The notes under the pieces were generated by a model that searched no databases, had not been told where the DNA came from, and was given only the letters and a program-made list of their open reading frames with translations. A stretch of DNA of 64,000 nucleotides from an uncultured Tessaracoccus sp. (GTDB lineage: Bacteria; Actinomycetota; Actinomycetes; Propionibacteriales; Propionibacteriaceae), in the NCBI RefSeq assembly GCF_943914565.1, contig NZ_CALUCN010000007.1, forward strand, positions 68,462 through 132,461, in the 5' to 3' direction. Of the stretch, positions 49,132-58,615 are shown in pieces. The position numbers and the translations under genes are program-made. Position 1 is the first letter of the stretch. Each line of letters begins with the position of its first letter.

Positions 49132-50193
49132 TCAGCGATCAGCGCCGGGCGCCCGCCCTGGGCGTCCCGCCGACGGCCACAGCCGCTGTAGGAAGTCCGT
49201 CGCGGTGAGCACGCCGAGGATGCGCGGCGCCCCCTCGTCGGGCACGACGACGGCGAGCTGCTCGGACGCCGCCCGCATGCGTTCGAGCGCGGTGTGGAGC
49301 GTCGTCGAGGCGGGCAGGTGGAGTGCGTCGCGCGCCACCCGGGCGGCGGGCGTGTCGGGCGGGGCGACGAGCGTGTCACGCAGGTGCACGACGCCCAGCC
49401 GGGTGCGCGCGTCGGCGCCGGGGGCCGGGCGCAGGAGGATACGGAAGTGGCCGGAGCGGTCGGCGGCACGCTGCACGGCCGCGACGGTCGCGTCGTGCGG
49501 GACCGCCGTCGGTGGCGTGGCGCGGCCGGCGACGAGCTCCCCCACCGTGTCGGAGCCGAAGCGGATGAGCGTCTGGATCTGGGAGGCCGCGTCGCGGTCG
49601 AGCGTGCCGGTGTGGGTGGAGTGCTCGACGAGGGCGCGCAGGGTCTCGGGGTCGTGGCCGCCGGCGGCTGCGCGGTCGACCGGTTCGACGCCTGTGCGCG
49701 CGACGAGTCGGTTGGCGACGCGGTTGATCCAGTTGAGCAGCGGGCGGAAGAGTTGGACCCACCCCGTCGCGGGCAGCGCGATCACCGTCGCGGCCCGCTC
49801 GGGGTTCGCGATCGCCCACGACTTCGGCGTCATCTCCCCGACGACGAGGTGCAGGAAGGTGACCACCACGAGCGCGAGCACGAACGCGGCCCCGTCCGCC
49901 ACGACGGCGGGCAGGCCGAGCGTTGCCAGCAGCGGCTGGAGCGCGTGGTGCAGCGCGGGCTCGGTCACGGCGCCGAGCGCGAAGGTGCAGGCGGTGATGC
50001 CGAGCTGGGCCCCGGCGAGCATCACGGTGAGCTCGTTCTGGGCGCGGAGCGCGCTGCGCACGGCCACCGACTCGGGCGCGCGTTCCTCGAGCCGGTGCCC
50101 GCGCGCCGCCATGAGCGAGAACTCCACCACGACGAAGAACGCCGAGAGCGCCAGGATCAGCACCGTGACGAGGAGGGTGAGGGTCCAAGGCAT
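49132..50193 (-). CDS. CNNM/CorC-type membrane protein with CBS pair (second gene)
   Basis: This 353-residue protein has three to four membrane helices in an N-terminal CNNM domain ('FFVVVEFSLMAARGHRLEE', 'AGAQLGITACTFALGAVTEP', 'VVGEMTPKSWAIA'). A CBS pair (about 210-340) follows. The C-terminal CorC/HlyC domain is missing, so it is shorter than its neighbour. Such proteins are linked to magnesium or other divalent-cation export. The ATG overlaps the stop of the first CNNM gene (TGATG). Confidence 0.9.
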   Translation of the reverse strand: MPWTLTLLVTVLILALSAFFVVVEFSLMAARGHRLEERAPESVAVRSALRAQNELTVMLAGAQLGITACTFALGAVTEPALHHALQPLLATLGLPAVVADGAAFVLALVVVTFLHLVVGEMTPKSWAIANPERAATVIALPATGWVQLFRPLLNWINRVANRLVARTGVEPVDRAAAGGHDPETLRALVEHSTHTGTLDRDAASQIQTLIRFGSDTVGELVAGRATPPTAVPHDATVAAVQRAADRSGHFRILLRPAPGADARTRLGVVHLRDTLVAPPDTPAARVARDALHLPASTTLHTALERMRAASEQLAVVVPDEGAPRILGVLTATDFLQRLWPSAGRPGRAPGADR

Positions 50194-51551
50194 CAGGGTT
50201 GCTCCTCCACGACCTCGACGCGGACCTGGCTGGGCACGTGCCGGTCGACCTGCTCGACCGTGAGCCGCAGCGTCCGGGTCGGGGGTTCCTCGTCGTCGAG
50301 CAGGTCCTCGGTGAGCGCGGGCAGCTCGATCGTGTGCACGTCGCCCTCCTCGACGAAGCCGCCGGCGTGCGCGATGAGGAGGCCGGAGAGCGTCTCGTAC
50401 TCCCCCTCCGGCAGGTCGAGCGCGATCGCGCGCTGCACCTCGTCGACGTGGACGTCGCCGTCGACGAGCCAGCGCCCGTCGGCGCCGCGGACGATCTCGT
50501 CGCGTTCGGGCTCGTCGTGCTCGTCGGCGAGGTCGCCCAGGATCTCCTCCGCGAGGTCCTCGACGGTGAGCAGGCCCGCGAAGCCACCGTACTCGTCGAT
50601 GACGCAGGCGAGCCGTTCGCCGTGCTCGAGCAGCTGCCGGGTGGCCTCGGGCAGGGGCATGAGCTCCGGGAGGACGAGGGGCTCGCGCATGATCGTGGTG
50701 ACGGGCTCGTCGTCCGCGGCCGCGGCGCGGAGGAGGTCGAGCATGTGCACGACGCCGATCGGCGTGTGTTCCTCGTCGATCACCGGGTAGCGGGTGTGCT
50801 GGGTGGACATGAGCGCGCGGACCTCACCCACCGTCGTGGCCGGGTGGACGACGTCGGAGCGCGAGCGCGGGATCATCGCGTGGCCCACGTGCTGGTCGGG
50901 GAAGTCGAGCACGCGGTCCAGGGCGAGGTACTGCGCGTCCGAGATCTCCCCGGACTCCCTCGACGACTCGAGGATGTGGCCCAGGTCCTCGGGCGTGGCC
51001 GAGTCATCGACGTCCTGCACCGGCTCGACGCCGATGAGCCGCAGCAAGGCGTTCGCGGCGAGGTCGAAGCCGCGGATCAGCCAGCCCATGAGCGTGAGGT
51101 AGACCCGCGTCGACCCGGCGAGCGCCAGCGCGGCGCGGGTGGGCGCGGCGATGGTCCAGTTCTTCGGGAAGAGCTCCCCGACGATCATCTGCACCACGGT
51201 GGAGATCGCGAGCGCGAGCACGGTGCCGACCGCGACGCTCACCCCCACCGGCACCCCCACACCGCCCAGGATGGTGCCGAGCGCGCCACCGACGAGGGGC
51301 TCGGCGACGTAGCCGATCAGCAGGCCGGTGACCGTGATGCCCAGCTGGGCCCCCGACAGCAGGAACGAGGTGCGGCTCGTGATGTCGAGCGCGCGCCGGG
51401 CGCGGGCGTCGCCGGCATCGGCGGCGGCGCGCAGCCGCGAACGGTCCACGGCCATGAAGGCGAACTCCTGCGCGACGAAGTAGCCGTTGGCCGCGATGAT
51501 CGACGCGATCACGAGCAACCCGGCGAGCAGGGTGAGGACGGCAGGCGTCAC
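50193..51551 (-). CDS. CNNM/CorC-type membrane protein with CBS pair and transporter-associated domain
   Basis: A 452-residue protein with an N-terminal CNNM domain ('NGYFVAQEFAFMAVDRSRL', 'SGAQLGITVTGLLIGYVAEP', 'IVGELFPKNWTIA'), a CBS pair with 'RYPVIDEEHTPIGVVHMLDL', and a C-terminal CorC_HlyC domain ('GRWLVDGDVHVDEV', 'ETLSGLLIAHAG'). The GTG at 51551 is chosen as the first start before the first helix; the ribosome-binding site is weak. Tandem CNNM genes, one full and one short, may form a heteromeric transporter. Confidence 0.9.
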   Translation of the reverse strand: MTPAVLTLLAGLLVIASIIAANGYFVAQEFAFMAVDRSRLRAAADAGDARARRALDITSRTSFLLSGAQLGITVTGLLIGYVAEPLVGGALGTILGGVGVPVGVSVAVGTVLALAISTVVQMIVGELFPKNWTIAAPTRAALALAGSTRVYLTLMGWLIRGFDLAANALLRLIGVEPVQDVDDSATPEDLGHILESSRESGEISDAQYLALDRVLDFPDQHVGHAMIPRSRSDVVHPATTVGEVRALMSTQHTRYPVIDEEHTPIGVVHMLDLLRAAAADDEPVTTIMREPLVLPELMPLPEATRQLLEHGERLACVIDEYGGFAGLLTVEDLAEEILGDLADEHDEPERDEIVRGADGRWLVDGDVHVDEVQRAIALDLPEGEYETLSGLLIAHAGGFVEEGDVHTIELPALTEDLLDDEEPPTRTLRLTVEQVDRHVPSQVRVEVVEEQP

Positions 51552-51719
51552 CGCGCACCGTCGAAGGAATGGCCAGGGGGTTCGGCGTCTTGGGGACGGT
51601 CGAGCTCCATGAGGGGGAACCACCTCGTTGCAGTCGTCGCGCGGGGAACGTCGTGCAGTATAGCCAGCCCCGACGACGGCGCGGCCGCGCGCGGTTCGGT
51701 CAGGTGGGGCACGGTGGCC

Positions 51720-51725
51720 TACGCT
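51720..51725 (+). promoter_or_regulatory. -10 box of the drr-like ABC operon, leaderless type
   Basis: TACGCT, 7 nt before the ATG at 51733. It would drive the ATPase, permease and ctaA genes. Confidence 0.5.
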
Positions 51726-51732
51726 GGCAGGC

Positions 51733-52437
51733 ATGTCCAACGCCCTGGTGGCCCGTGACGTGCGGCTGCGCTTCGGTGCCCGTCGCGCGCTCGACGGCCT
51801 CGACCTCACCGCCGACGCCGGCTCGGTCTGCGCGTTGCTGGGCCCCAACGGCGCGGGCAAGACGACGTTCATCCGCTGCTGCACGGCCCTGCTGCGCCCG
51901 GACTCGGGCACGATCTCGATCTGCGGTCACGCCCCCGGCACCCCGGGCGCCCGGGCCGTCGTCGGGCTGATGCCGCAGCGCACCGGCGCGTGGGCGGCCG
52001 CGACGCCGGCGCGCCTGCTCACCTACCTCGCAGGCCTGTACGCCGACCCCCAGCCCGTCGACGAGCTCATGGCCCTGCTGGGCATCCACGACTTCGCAGG
52101 CACCCAGTACCGACGGCTCTCCGGCGGGCAGCAGCAGGCCGTGAACCTCGCGGGCGCCCTCGTCGGCCGGCCCGCGCTCGTCTTCCTCGACGAGCCCACG
52201 GCCGGGCTCGACCCCCGCGCCCGGGCCACCACGTGGGCCCTCGTCCGCAGCGTGCGCGACGCCGGGGTCGCCGTCGTGCTCACCACCCACGACATGGCCG
52301 AGGCCGAGGCGCTGAGCGACCACGTGACGATCCTCCACCGGGGGCGCGTCCGCGCGACGGGCACCGTCGACGAGCTGCGCGCCACCCACGGCACGCTCGA
52401 GCGCGCCTTCCTCACCTCCACCGAGGCACCCGAATGA
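51733..52437 (+). CDS. ABC-2 type transporter ATP-binding protein (DrrA-like)
   Basis: A 234-residue ATPase with Walker A 'GPNGAGKTT', signature 'RLSGGQQQAVNLAGAL', Walker B 'LVFLDEPTAGLD' and switch His in 'VVLTTHDMAEAE'. It pairs with the permease downstream, whose ATG overlaps its stop (ATGA). In Mycobacterium an equivalent ABC pair sits between ctaA and the suf operon. The exported substrate is unknown; a role in oxidase or heme biogenesis is inferred from linkage to ctaA. Confidence 0.92.
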   Translation: MSNALVARDVRLRFGARRALDGLDLTADAGSVCALLGPNGAGKTTFIRCCTALLRPDSGTISICGHAPGTPGARAVVGLMPQRTGAWAAATPARLLTYLAGLYADPQPVDELMALLGIHDFAGTQYRRLSGGQQQAVNLAGALVGRPALVFLDEPTAGLDPRARATTWALVRSVRDAGVAVVLTTHDMAEAEALSDHVTILHRGRVRATGTVDELRATHGTLERAFLTSTEAPE

Positions 52438-53192
52438 CCCTGGACTTCACCCCCGCTCCGCACCCCGCCCCCCGCTCGCGCCAGGTCTGGCGCCACGCGC
52501 GCATGGAGGCAGGGCTCATCCTGCGCAACGGCGAACAGCTCCTGCTGGGGCTCGTCATCCCGCTGGGCATCCTCGTCGGCGGCTGGACGCTGCGCGACAA
52601 GGTGGGGATGCCGTTCGCCGCGCTCGCCCCGTCGGTGGTCGGCGTCGTCCTGTGGTCCTCCGGCCTCACGACGCTCGCGATCGCGACGGGGTTCGAGCGC
52701 CGCTACAACGTCCTCGAACGCCTCACCGCCACCCCGCTGGGCAAGGGCGGCGTCCTGCTCGGCAAGGGCCTGTCGATCGTGATGGTGACGCTGTGCGAGG
52801 TGCTCGTCGTCGCCGCCGTGGCGCTCGGCATGGGCTGGCGCCCGGCGCTCGCCGCGGCGCCCTGGCTCGTCGGCGTCGCGACGGCGGTCGTCGGCCTCGT
52901 CGCGTTCACCGCGCTGGGGCTCGCGATCGCCGGGTCGCTGCGCCCCGAGACGACCCTCGCGCTCGCGAACCTCCTGTTCCTCGTGGGCATGCCGCTGGGC
53001 CTCGTCGTGCCGGTCGCGGCGTTCCCCGGCTGGGCGCAGTGGATCGTCCAGCTGCTGCCGACCGCCGCGGTTGGCGAGGCGCTCCGCGCCGCCGGCGACG
53101 GCGTCGCCCGGCCCCTGCCCCTGCTCGTCGCCGCCTGCTGGGCGGTCGGCGCATCCGTGCTGGCCAGAAAGGTGTTCCAGTGGACCTCGTGA
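52434..53192 (+). CDS. ABC-2 type transporter permease (DrrB-like)
   Basis: This 252-residue membrane protein has about six helices, with 'GFERRYNVLERLTATPLGKG' as the conserved cytoplasmic coupling region of ABC-2 permeases and 'LFLVGMPLGLVVPVAAFPGW' near the end. It overlaps the ATPase gene upstream and the ctaA GTG downstream by 4 nt each. So the three products are translated together. Confidence 0.9.
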   Translation: MTLDFTPAPHPAPRSRQVWRHARMEAGLILRNGEQLLLGLVIPLGILVGGWTLRDKVGMPFAALAPSVVGVVLWSSGLTTLAIATGFERRYNVLERLTATPLGKGGVLLGKGLSIVMVTLCEVLVVAAVALGMGWRPALAAAPWLVGVATAVVGLVAFTALGLAIAGSLRPETTLALANLLFLVGMPLGLVVPVAAFPGWAQWIVQLLPTAAVGEALRAAGDGVARPLPLLVAACWAVGASVLARKVFQWTS

Positions 53193-54064
53193 AGCTCGTC
53201 GACGGCAAGCAGACGATGCAGCGCTGGCTGTGGGTGTCGCTGCTGTGCAACATGGGCATCGTCGTCACCGGCGGCATCGTGCGGCTCACCGGCTCGGGGC
53301 TCGGCTGCCCCGACTGGCCGTACTGCAGCCCCGACCGGCTCGTCCCGCACGCCGAGCTCGGCATCCACGGCGTGATCGAGTTCGGCAACCGCACCCTCAC
53401 CGGCGTGCTCTGCGTCGCGGCGCTGGGCGCGTTCCTCTCCGTGTGGCGCACCGTCGGCCGCCACACGACGCTGTGGTGGATCACGCTGGTGGTGGGGCTC
53501 GGCATCGTCGCCCAAGCCGTCGTCGGTGGCATCACGGTGTGGCTGGGCCTCCACCCGGCGATCGTGGCGTTCCACCTCACCGCGTCGGTGCCGCTCATCG
53601 TGCTGTGCGCGTGGGCGGTCCTCCTCGCGCGGGACCGCTCCCCCGTCCCGCTCGCACGCGGCCAGCACCTGCTCGTCGTGGCGACGTTCGTCGCGGCCAT
53701 GGTCTCGGTCCTCACCGGCACGCTCACCACGGGTGCCGGCCCGCACGCCGGGGACGCGTCCTCGCCGCGCAACGGCCTCGACATCGAGACGGTGGCGCGT
53801 GTCCACGCGCTCACGGCGTGGTGCGTGGCGATCCTCGCGGTGGCGTGCCTCGTGATGTTCCGCCGCGCGCACCACAAGACGATGGTGCGGGTGAGCAGCC
53901 TGTTCCTCGCCACCGTCGTGCTGCAGGGCGTGATCGGCTACGTCCAGTACGTCCTGGGCATCCCCGCGACGGTGGTGTGGGCCCACATGCTGGGCCTCAC
54001 CCTGCTCACGTGTGCTGCCGCCTGGCTGCTCGTCGCCGCGCCGCCCGAGCCACGTCGGGGCTGA
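53189..54064 (+). CDS. ctaA: Heme A synthase (COX15/CtaA)
   Basis: A 291-residue membrane enzyme that oxidises heme O to heme A for aa3 oxidase. 'GGIVRLTGSGLGCPDWPYC' is the family signature with the cysteine pair. Heme-ligand histidines lie in 'GIHGVIEFGNRTLTG' and 'AIVAFHLTASVP', and two more in 'VARVHALTAW' and 'VVWAHMLGLTL'. The GTG at 53189 is chosen because it forms the GTGA overlap; another in-frame GTG lies 9 nt upstream. Confidence 0.94.
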   Translation: MKLVDGKQTMQRWLWVSLLCNMGIVVTGGIVRLTGSGLGCPDWPYCSPDRLVPHAELGIHGVIEFGNRTLTGVLCVAALGAFLSVWRTVGRHTTLWWITLVVGLGIVAQAVVGGITVWLGLHPAIVAFHLTASVPLIVLCAWAVLLARDRSPVPLARGQHLLVVATFVAAMVSVLTGTLTTGAGPHAGDASSPRNGLDIETVARVHALTAWCVAILAVACLVMFRRAHHKTMVRVSSLFLATVVLQGVIGYVQYVLGIPATVVWAHMLGLTLLTCAAAWLLVAAPPEPRRG

Positions 54065-54134
54065 CCGGACGCAGCCCGCACGCAGAGTGGATGGGGACCC
54101 TAGAGTGGAGCCCGCACCCGACGAGAGGACCACC

Positions 54135-56084
54135 ATGCCCCTGCCCGCCTTCGCAGACCTCACCCCGACGCGGTACCGCGAGGAGATCGACGCCGCGATG
54201 CGGCTCCAGCGCGAACGCCTCGCCCACCTGCGCGACGCCGACGAGCCGGCGACGTGTGAGTCCGTGCTCTGGGCGTGGGAGGATGCGCAGCGGCCGCTCA
54301 CCCTGGTGCTGTCGGTGTTCTTCACGGTGCGGTCGTCGAACACCTCCGACGAGCTCGACACGATCGCCGAGGAGTACGCGCCGAGGCTGGCCGCGCACGA
54401 GGACGAGATCCTGCTCGACAAGGCACTCCACGCGCGATTCGTCGAGCTCGAGCGCCGCATCGACGACGGCGAGGTCGAGGCCGACGAGCAGGACCGGTAC
54501 CACCTCACCGAACTGCTGCGAGACTTCGAGCGCGCCGGCGTCACGCTCTCCGACGAGGACCAGGCTCGGCTGCGCGGGATCAACGCGCGGCTGGCGGAGC
54601 TCGCCACCACGTTCGAGCGCCTGAACCGCGAGGCCCGCAACGCCGCAGGCCTCGACGTCGAGGAACACGAGCTCGCGGGGCTCAGCGACGAGGACCTCGC
54701 CGTGCTGCGCACCGACGACGGTCTGCGCCTCCCGCTCGTGAACACCACCCAGCAGCCGCTCGCCGCGAAGCTCGAGGACGCGGGCCTGCGTCGCCGGCTC
54801 CTCGACGCGTCCCTGCACCGGGCGCTCGGCGAGCACGACACCCGCCCGACGCTCATCGAGCTGGCCCGGCTCCGCGCGGAGCGCGCCCGGCTGCTCGGTT
54901 TTGAGTCGCACGCGGCCCTCGTCGCGTCGCAGGGCACGGCGCGGACCACCGAGGCGATCGCCGACGTGCTCATCCCGCTCGCGCAGGCCGCGCTCGCCAA
55001 GGCGCACGAGGAGGGCGCCGAGCTCGCCGAACGCTACGCCGAGCTCGCCCCCGGCGAGCCGTTCACGGCCGCGGACTGGAGCCACGTCGAGGCGATCGTG
55101 CGCAGGGAGCGGTTCGCGTTCGACGAGTCCGAGCTCGACGAGTACCTCACGATCGACCGCTGCCTCGACGCCTGCCTCGCGGCCGCGACGGACCTCTACG
55201 GCGTCGAGTTCACGCTGCGCGAGGACCTCGAGGGGCACGCCCCCGGTGCGCAGGTTCGCGAGGTGCGCGACGCGGACGGGACCCCCGTCGGGTTGTTCCT
55301 CATGGACCTGTGGGCCCGCCCCACGAAGAACGGCGGCGCCTGGATGACCGACATCAACCAGGTCTCGTCGCTCGAGGACGAGCTGCCGATCGTCACGAAC
55401 AACTGCAACTACCGCGAGGGCGTCTCGACGATCACGTGGGACGAGGTCATCACGATGTTCCACGAGTTCGGGCACGCACTGCACGGCCTGTTCGGCAAGG
55501 CGAAGTACCCGTCGCGCTCCGGCACGAGCGTGCCGCGAGACTTCGTCGAGTTCCCCAGCCAGGTCAACGAGCACTGGGCCTGGCAGCCCGGCCGGGTGCT
55601 GCCCGGTGAGTGGGTCGAACGACTGCGCGAGGCGACCCGCTTCGGGCAGGGCTACGCCTCCGCCGAGGCACTCATCGCGGCGGTGCTCGACTTCTGCTGG
55701 CACACCACCCCGCTCGAGGAGCTCCCCACGAGCCCCGACGAGGTCGCGGCCTTCGAGGCCCGCGCGCTCGAGCGCCACGGGCTCGCCTCCGACCTCGTCC
55801 CGCCCCGGTACCGCTCGCAGTACTTCGCGCACATCTGGGGCGGCGGCTACGCCGCGAGCTACTACGGATACTCGTGGGCCGAGGTGCTGGACGCCGACGC
55901 GGTGGCGTGGTTCGAGGAGCAGGGCGGCGGCAGCCGTGAGGCCGGCGACCACTTCCGCCGGACGCTGCTCGGCCCGGCCGGCTCGGTGGACCCGCTGCTC
56001 ACCTACCGCCGGTTCCGCGGCCGCGACGCGATCCTCGACCCGCTGCTCGAGCGCCTCGGCCTCGAACTGCCCGCCACGAGCTGA
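54135..56084 (+). CDS. M3-family oligoendopeptidase (peptidyl-dipeptidase Dcp-like)
   Basis: This 649-residue zinc peptidase has 'MFHEFGHALHGL' (HExxH) and the downstream glutamate in 'VEFPSQVNEHWAWQPG', both diagnostic of M3. The long N-terminal helical part ('ITEELLR'-type, residues 1-400) covers the active-site channel. No signal peptide, so it is a cytoplasmic oligopeptidase. The ATG at 54135 follows GAGAGGACC; TAGAGT at 54101 may be its -10. Confidence 0.95.
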   Translation: MPLPAFADLTPTRYREEIDAAMRLQRERLAHLRDADEPATCESVLWAWEDAQRPLTLVLSVFFTVRSSNTSDELDTIAEEYAPRLAAHEDEILLDKALHARFVELERRIDDGEVEADEQDRYHLTELLRDFERAGVTLSDEDQARLRGINARLAELATTFERLNREARNAAGLDVEEHELAGLSDEDLAVLRTDDGLRLPLVNTTQQPLAAKLEDAGLRRRLLDASLHRALGEHDTRPTLIELARLRAERARLLGFESHAALVASQGTARTTEAIADVLIPLAQAALAKAHEEGAELAERYAELAPGEPFTAADWSHVEAIVRRERFAFDESELDEYLTIDRCLDACLAAATDLYGVEFTLREDLEGHAPGAQVREVRDADGTPVGLFLMDLWARPTKNGGAWMTDINQVSSLEDELPIVTNNCNYREGVSTITWDEVITMFHEFGHALHGLFGKAKYPSRSGTSVPRDFVEFPSQVNEHWAWQPGRVLPGEWVERLREATRFGQGYASAEALIAAVLDFCWHTTPLEELPTSPDEVAAFEARALERHGLASDLVPPRYRSQYFAHIWGGGYAASYYGYSWAEVLDADAVAWFEEQGGGSREAGDHFRRTLLGPAGSVDPLLTYRRFRGRDAILDPLLERLGLELPATS

Positions 56085-56085
56085 G

Positions 56086-56643
56086 ATGCCCGACCCGACG
56101 CCCAGCCGAATCGCGGCGATCGAGACCGGCTCCGGCATCGCGTGGTCGCGATGGCTCGAACTCCTCGGCCCGCACCGGGAGCTCGACCACCGCGCGCTCG
56201 CGCAGATCGCCCTGGACCGCATCCGGGCCGAGGGGGCGTCGCGCAGCCCCGAGTGGTGGGCCCAGGGCGTGACCGTGGCGTTCGAGCAGCACCTCGGCCG
56301 ACGCGCCGTCGGCGAGCGCTGCGACGGCAGCTTCAGCGCGACCGTCTCGCGCACGCTCCCCGGCACGATGGACGAGGTCCTCGCCCGGATCGAGGCGACC
56401 GCCCACGGCCGCGAGGAGTTCGCGGGCGTGCCCGTCGCTGGTCCGCCGACGACGAGCGCCACCGAGCGCTGGCGCTACTGGCGGGTGCGGCTGGCCGACG
56501 GGTCGAAGGTGTCGATCAATGTCCAGACCAAGCCCTCCGGCGACCGCTCGAGCATGGCCGTCAACCACGACGGCCTCCCCGGCCGCGAGCGCGTCGAGGA
56601 GTGCAAACAGTGGTGGCGCAAGTTCCTGGGCGGCCTCCGCTGA
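56086..56643 (+). CDS. Conserved hypothetical protein, possible SRPBCC-like fold
   Basis: A 185-residue soluble protein. 'SPEWWAQGVTVAFEQHLGRR' and 'DGSFSATVSRTLPGTMDEVL' are typical of a small actinobacterial family of unknown function; the C-terminal half ('WRYWRVRLADGSKVSINVQT') looks like a helix-grip (AHSA1-type) half-domain. It begins 1 nt after the M3 peptidase stop and ends directly against the convergent CDP-alcohol transferase gene. I cannot assign a role. Confidence 0.75.
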   Translation: MPDPTPSRIAAIETGSGIAWSRWLELLGPHRELDHRALAQIALDRIRAEGASRSPEWWAQGVTVAFEQHLGRRAVGERCDGSFSATVSRTLPGTMDEVLARIEATAHGREEFAGVPVAGPPTTSATERWRYWRVRLADGSKVSINVQTKPSGDRSSMAVNHDGLPGRERVEECKQWWRKFLGGLR

Positions 56644-57243
56644 TCAGCGGCGCAGCTGGTGTCGCACCGCGACGACGCGCTGCACGACGCTCACGACGCC
56701 GCCGACGGTGAGGACGACCACGACGGTCTCGAGCGCCCACGGCACGCCCACCCCGGCGAGGAACGCCCCGGCACAGGCGAGCGCGATGCGGTCGGCGCGC
56801 GTGACGACACCGACGTCGGCCGTCGCCCCCACCGCCTCGGCACGGGCCTTCACGTACGACGTGCACTGCGCGGCGACGAGCGCCACCACCGCGCCGGCGG
56901 CCCACTCCGCGCCGCGCACCAGCCCCAGGTGCCACGCGAGTCCGCCGAGCACGCCCGCGTCCGCCACCCGGTCCAACGACGCGTCGAGGAAGGCGCCGTA
57001 GCGGTGGTCCCGGCCGGGCAGGGCGCGCGCGACGTGGCCGTCGAGCATGTCGAGCGTCGCGAGCGCCGCCACGGCGAGCGCGCCCTGCCAGAGCCTGCCC
57101 GCAGGGAAGCACAGGATCGCTGCCAGCGTCACCCCGACGCCGCCCAGCCAGGTGATCGCGTCGGGGCTCACCCCTCGTCGGGTGAGGCGGGCGCCGAGCG
57201 GGCCGAGCATCCGGGTCTGGAGCCCGCGCAGTCGTTCGAGCAC
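56644..57243 (-). CDS. CDP-alcohol phosphatidyltransferase
   Basis: A 199-residue membrane enzyme with the complete signature 'DMLDGHVARALPGRDHRYG' followed by 'AFLDASLD' (DxxDGxxAR...GxxxDxxxD). It has about five to six helices. It would join CDP-diacylglycerol to an alcohol; inositol-phosphate or glycerol-phosphate are the common acceptors in actinobacteria and cannot be separated here. It lies 4 nt after the DUF4921 gene. Confidence 0.9.
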   Translation of the reverse strand: MLERLRGLQTRMLGPLGARLTRRGVSPDAITWLGGVGVTLAAILCFPAGRLWQGALAVAALATLDMLDGHVARALPGRDHRYGAFLDASLDRVADAGVLGGLAWHLGLVRGAEWAAGAVVALVAAQCTSYVKARAEAVGATADVGVVTRADRIALACAGAFLAGVGVPWALETVVVVLTVGGVVSVVQRVVAVRHQLRR

Positions 57244-57247
57244 GGTC

Positions 57248-58573
57248 TCAGCCCGCGTAGCGGAGGGGGTCAGGGGTGGGCGCGCACTCGTCGCCGATGC
57301 GCAGATCCGGTGCGACGTGGCCGCGGCTGCGCAGGTCGAACAGCCGTGGCAGCACCCGGGCCCGGACGCTCACCGGGTCGATGGTGTTGAGGTAGATCTT
57401 CGTCGCGCCCTCGAAGCCGGCGATCGTCGAGACGCGCCACTTCAGCATGATCCGCCACGGCACCGGCGTGTCGGTGTCGAGCGGTCGGAAGTGCCACTCC
57501 TCGTTGCACGGCACATCCGCGCCGGTGGCGGCGTGGACGGCGTGGAGCACGTCGCTCATGGCGTCGATCTCCTCAGGGCCGGCTTCCCACGGCACGGTCG
57601 CCGTCGAGCGCGAGTACACCTCGATCGTCGGGTAGCGGTGTCCGAAGCCGGCGAACGCGATCGCGTGCGCGTTCTCCGCGATCACGAGCCCGTGCCGGAC
57701 GGCCTCGCGGAGGGCCACCTCGTTGAAGACGTCCGGGTCCCGCCGTGCGAGCGCGAGCGCCCGTTCCTGCTGGGTGCCGCGCTCGTCGATCGCGACGAGC
57801 TGCTTGTGGAGGTGGTCGAACGAGGCGCCTGCCGGGGCGAGCCAGTTCTGGAACACGGCGACGTACGTGGCCTCGGGGATGCCCTCGGCGAGCGCTCGGG
57901 CGGCGTCGACCGTGAACGCGAGGAACGCGCGGTGCTCACCCACGCTGAGCGTGCCTGACGAGGCCAGCTCGGTGTCGTCGCGCGCACCGTCGACGAAGTG
58001 CCGGCGGGCGATGACCACGTCGTGGCCGCCGCCGAAGAAGCCCGAGGCCGCGTCGAGTCGTTCCTCGACGGACATGGCCTCGACCTGCGCCTCGTCGCGC
58101 CCCGCCGCGCGCAGCTTGCGACCGACGATGTCCAGCACGTGGCGCAGCCCCTCGGGCTCGGCGAGGTAGGCCGCGCGGGCGCGCAGGACGTCGTCGGGGA
58201 GCTCGTGGCCGTGGTTGCGGTGCCAGTAGTCGTAGCTCAGGATTTCGAAGAGGTTCGGCACGCGACGAAACTCCGGCACGGTCGCGAACAGCTGGCTCGC
58301 CGGCACCTGGCGCAGGGTCGCGAACCCGTCGTCGCGGCGCACGACGCGGGCCTTCTCCGGCGGGGTCTCGAGCAACCGGCGTTCGCAGAAGGCGCAGTGG
58401 CGCCCGGCGTCCTCGGGTGCGAGCGGGCGGGGGTCCGGACGGCGGATGCCGAGGGGCCGGTTCGCGCGGCCGGGCACGGTCCAGACCTCGGTGCCGGTGA
58501 AGGGGTTGCGCTGCTTCACCGTGCCGTCGGCGAGGGTGCGCAGGTACTCGGGTTCGGGGACGGGGGCCTCCAT
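57248..58573 (-). CDS. DUF4921 family protein (GalT/HIT-like)
   Basis: This 441-residue protein resembles galactose-1-phosphate uridylyltransferases. 'CAFCERRLLETPP' near the start looks like the GalT zinc site, and 'FDHLHKQLVAID' has the HxHxQ nucleotidyl-transfer motif of the HIT fold. 'NLFEILSYDYWHRNHGHEL' is typical of DUF4921. The reaction is unknown; nucleotidyl transfer or hydrolysis of a phospho-sugar is plausible. TAGGCT lies 7 nt before the ATG. Confidence 0.85.
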   Translation of the reverse strand: MEAPVPEPEYLRTLADGTVKQRNPFTGTEVWTVPGRANRPLGIRRPDPRPLAPEDAGRHCAFCERRLLETPPEKARVVRRDDGFATLRQVPASQLFATVPEFRRVPNLFEILSYDYWHRNHGHELPDDVLRARAAYLAEPEGLRHVLDIVGRKLRAAGRDEAQVEAMSVEERLDAASGFFGGGHDVVIARRHFVDGARDDTELASSGTLSVGEHRAFLAFTVDAARALAEGIPEATYVAVFQNWLAPAGASFDHLHKQLVAIDERGTQQERALALARRDPDVFNEVALREAVRHGLVIAENAHAIAFAGFGHRYPTIEVYSRSTATVPWEAGPEEIDAMSDVLHAVHAATGADVPCNEEWHFRPLDTDTPVPWRIMLKWRVSTIAGFEGATKIYLNTIDPVSVRARVLPRLFDLRSRGHVAPDLRIGDECAPTPDPLRYAG

Positions 58574-58580
58574 GGCCAGC

Positions 58581-58586
58581 AGCCTA
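58581..58586 (-). promoter_or_regulatory. -10 box of the DUF4921/CDP-alcohol transferase pair, leaderless type
   Basis: TAGGCT on the minus strand, 7 nt before the ATG at 58573. Confidence 0.5.
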
Positions 58587-58615
58587 CGCCCGGGGGCCGC
58601 TCCCGGTGGGTGGGG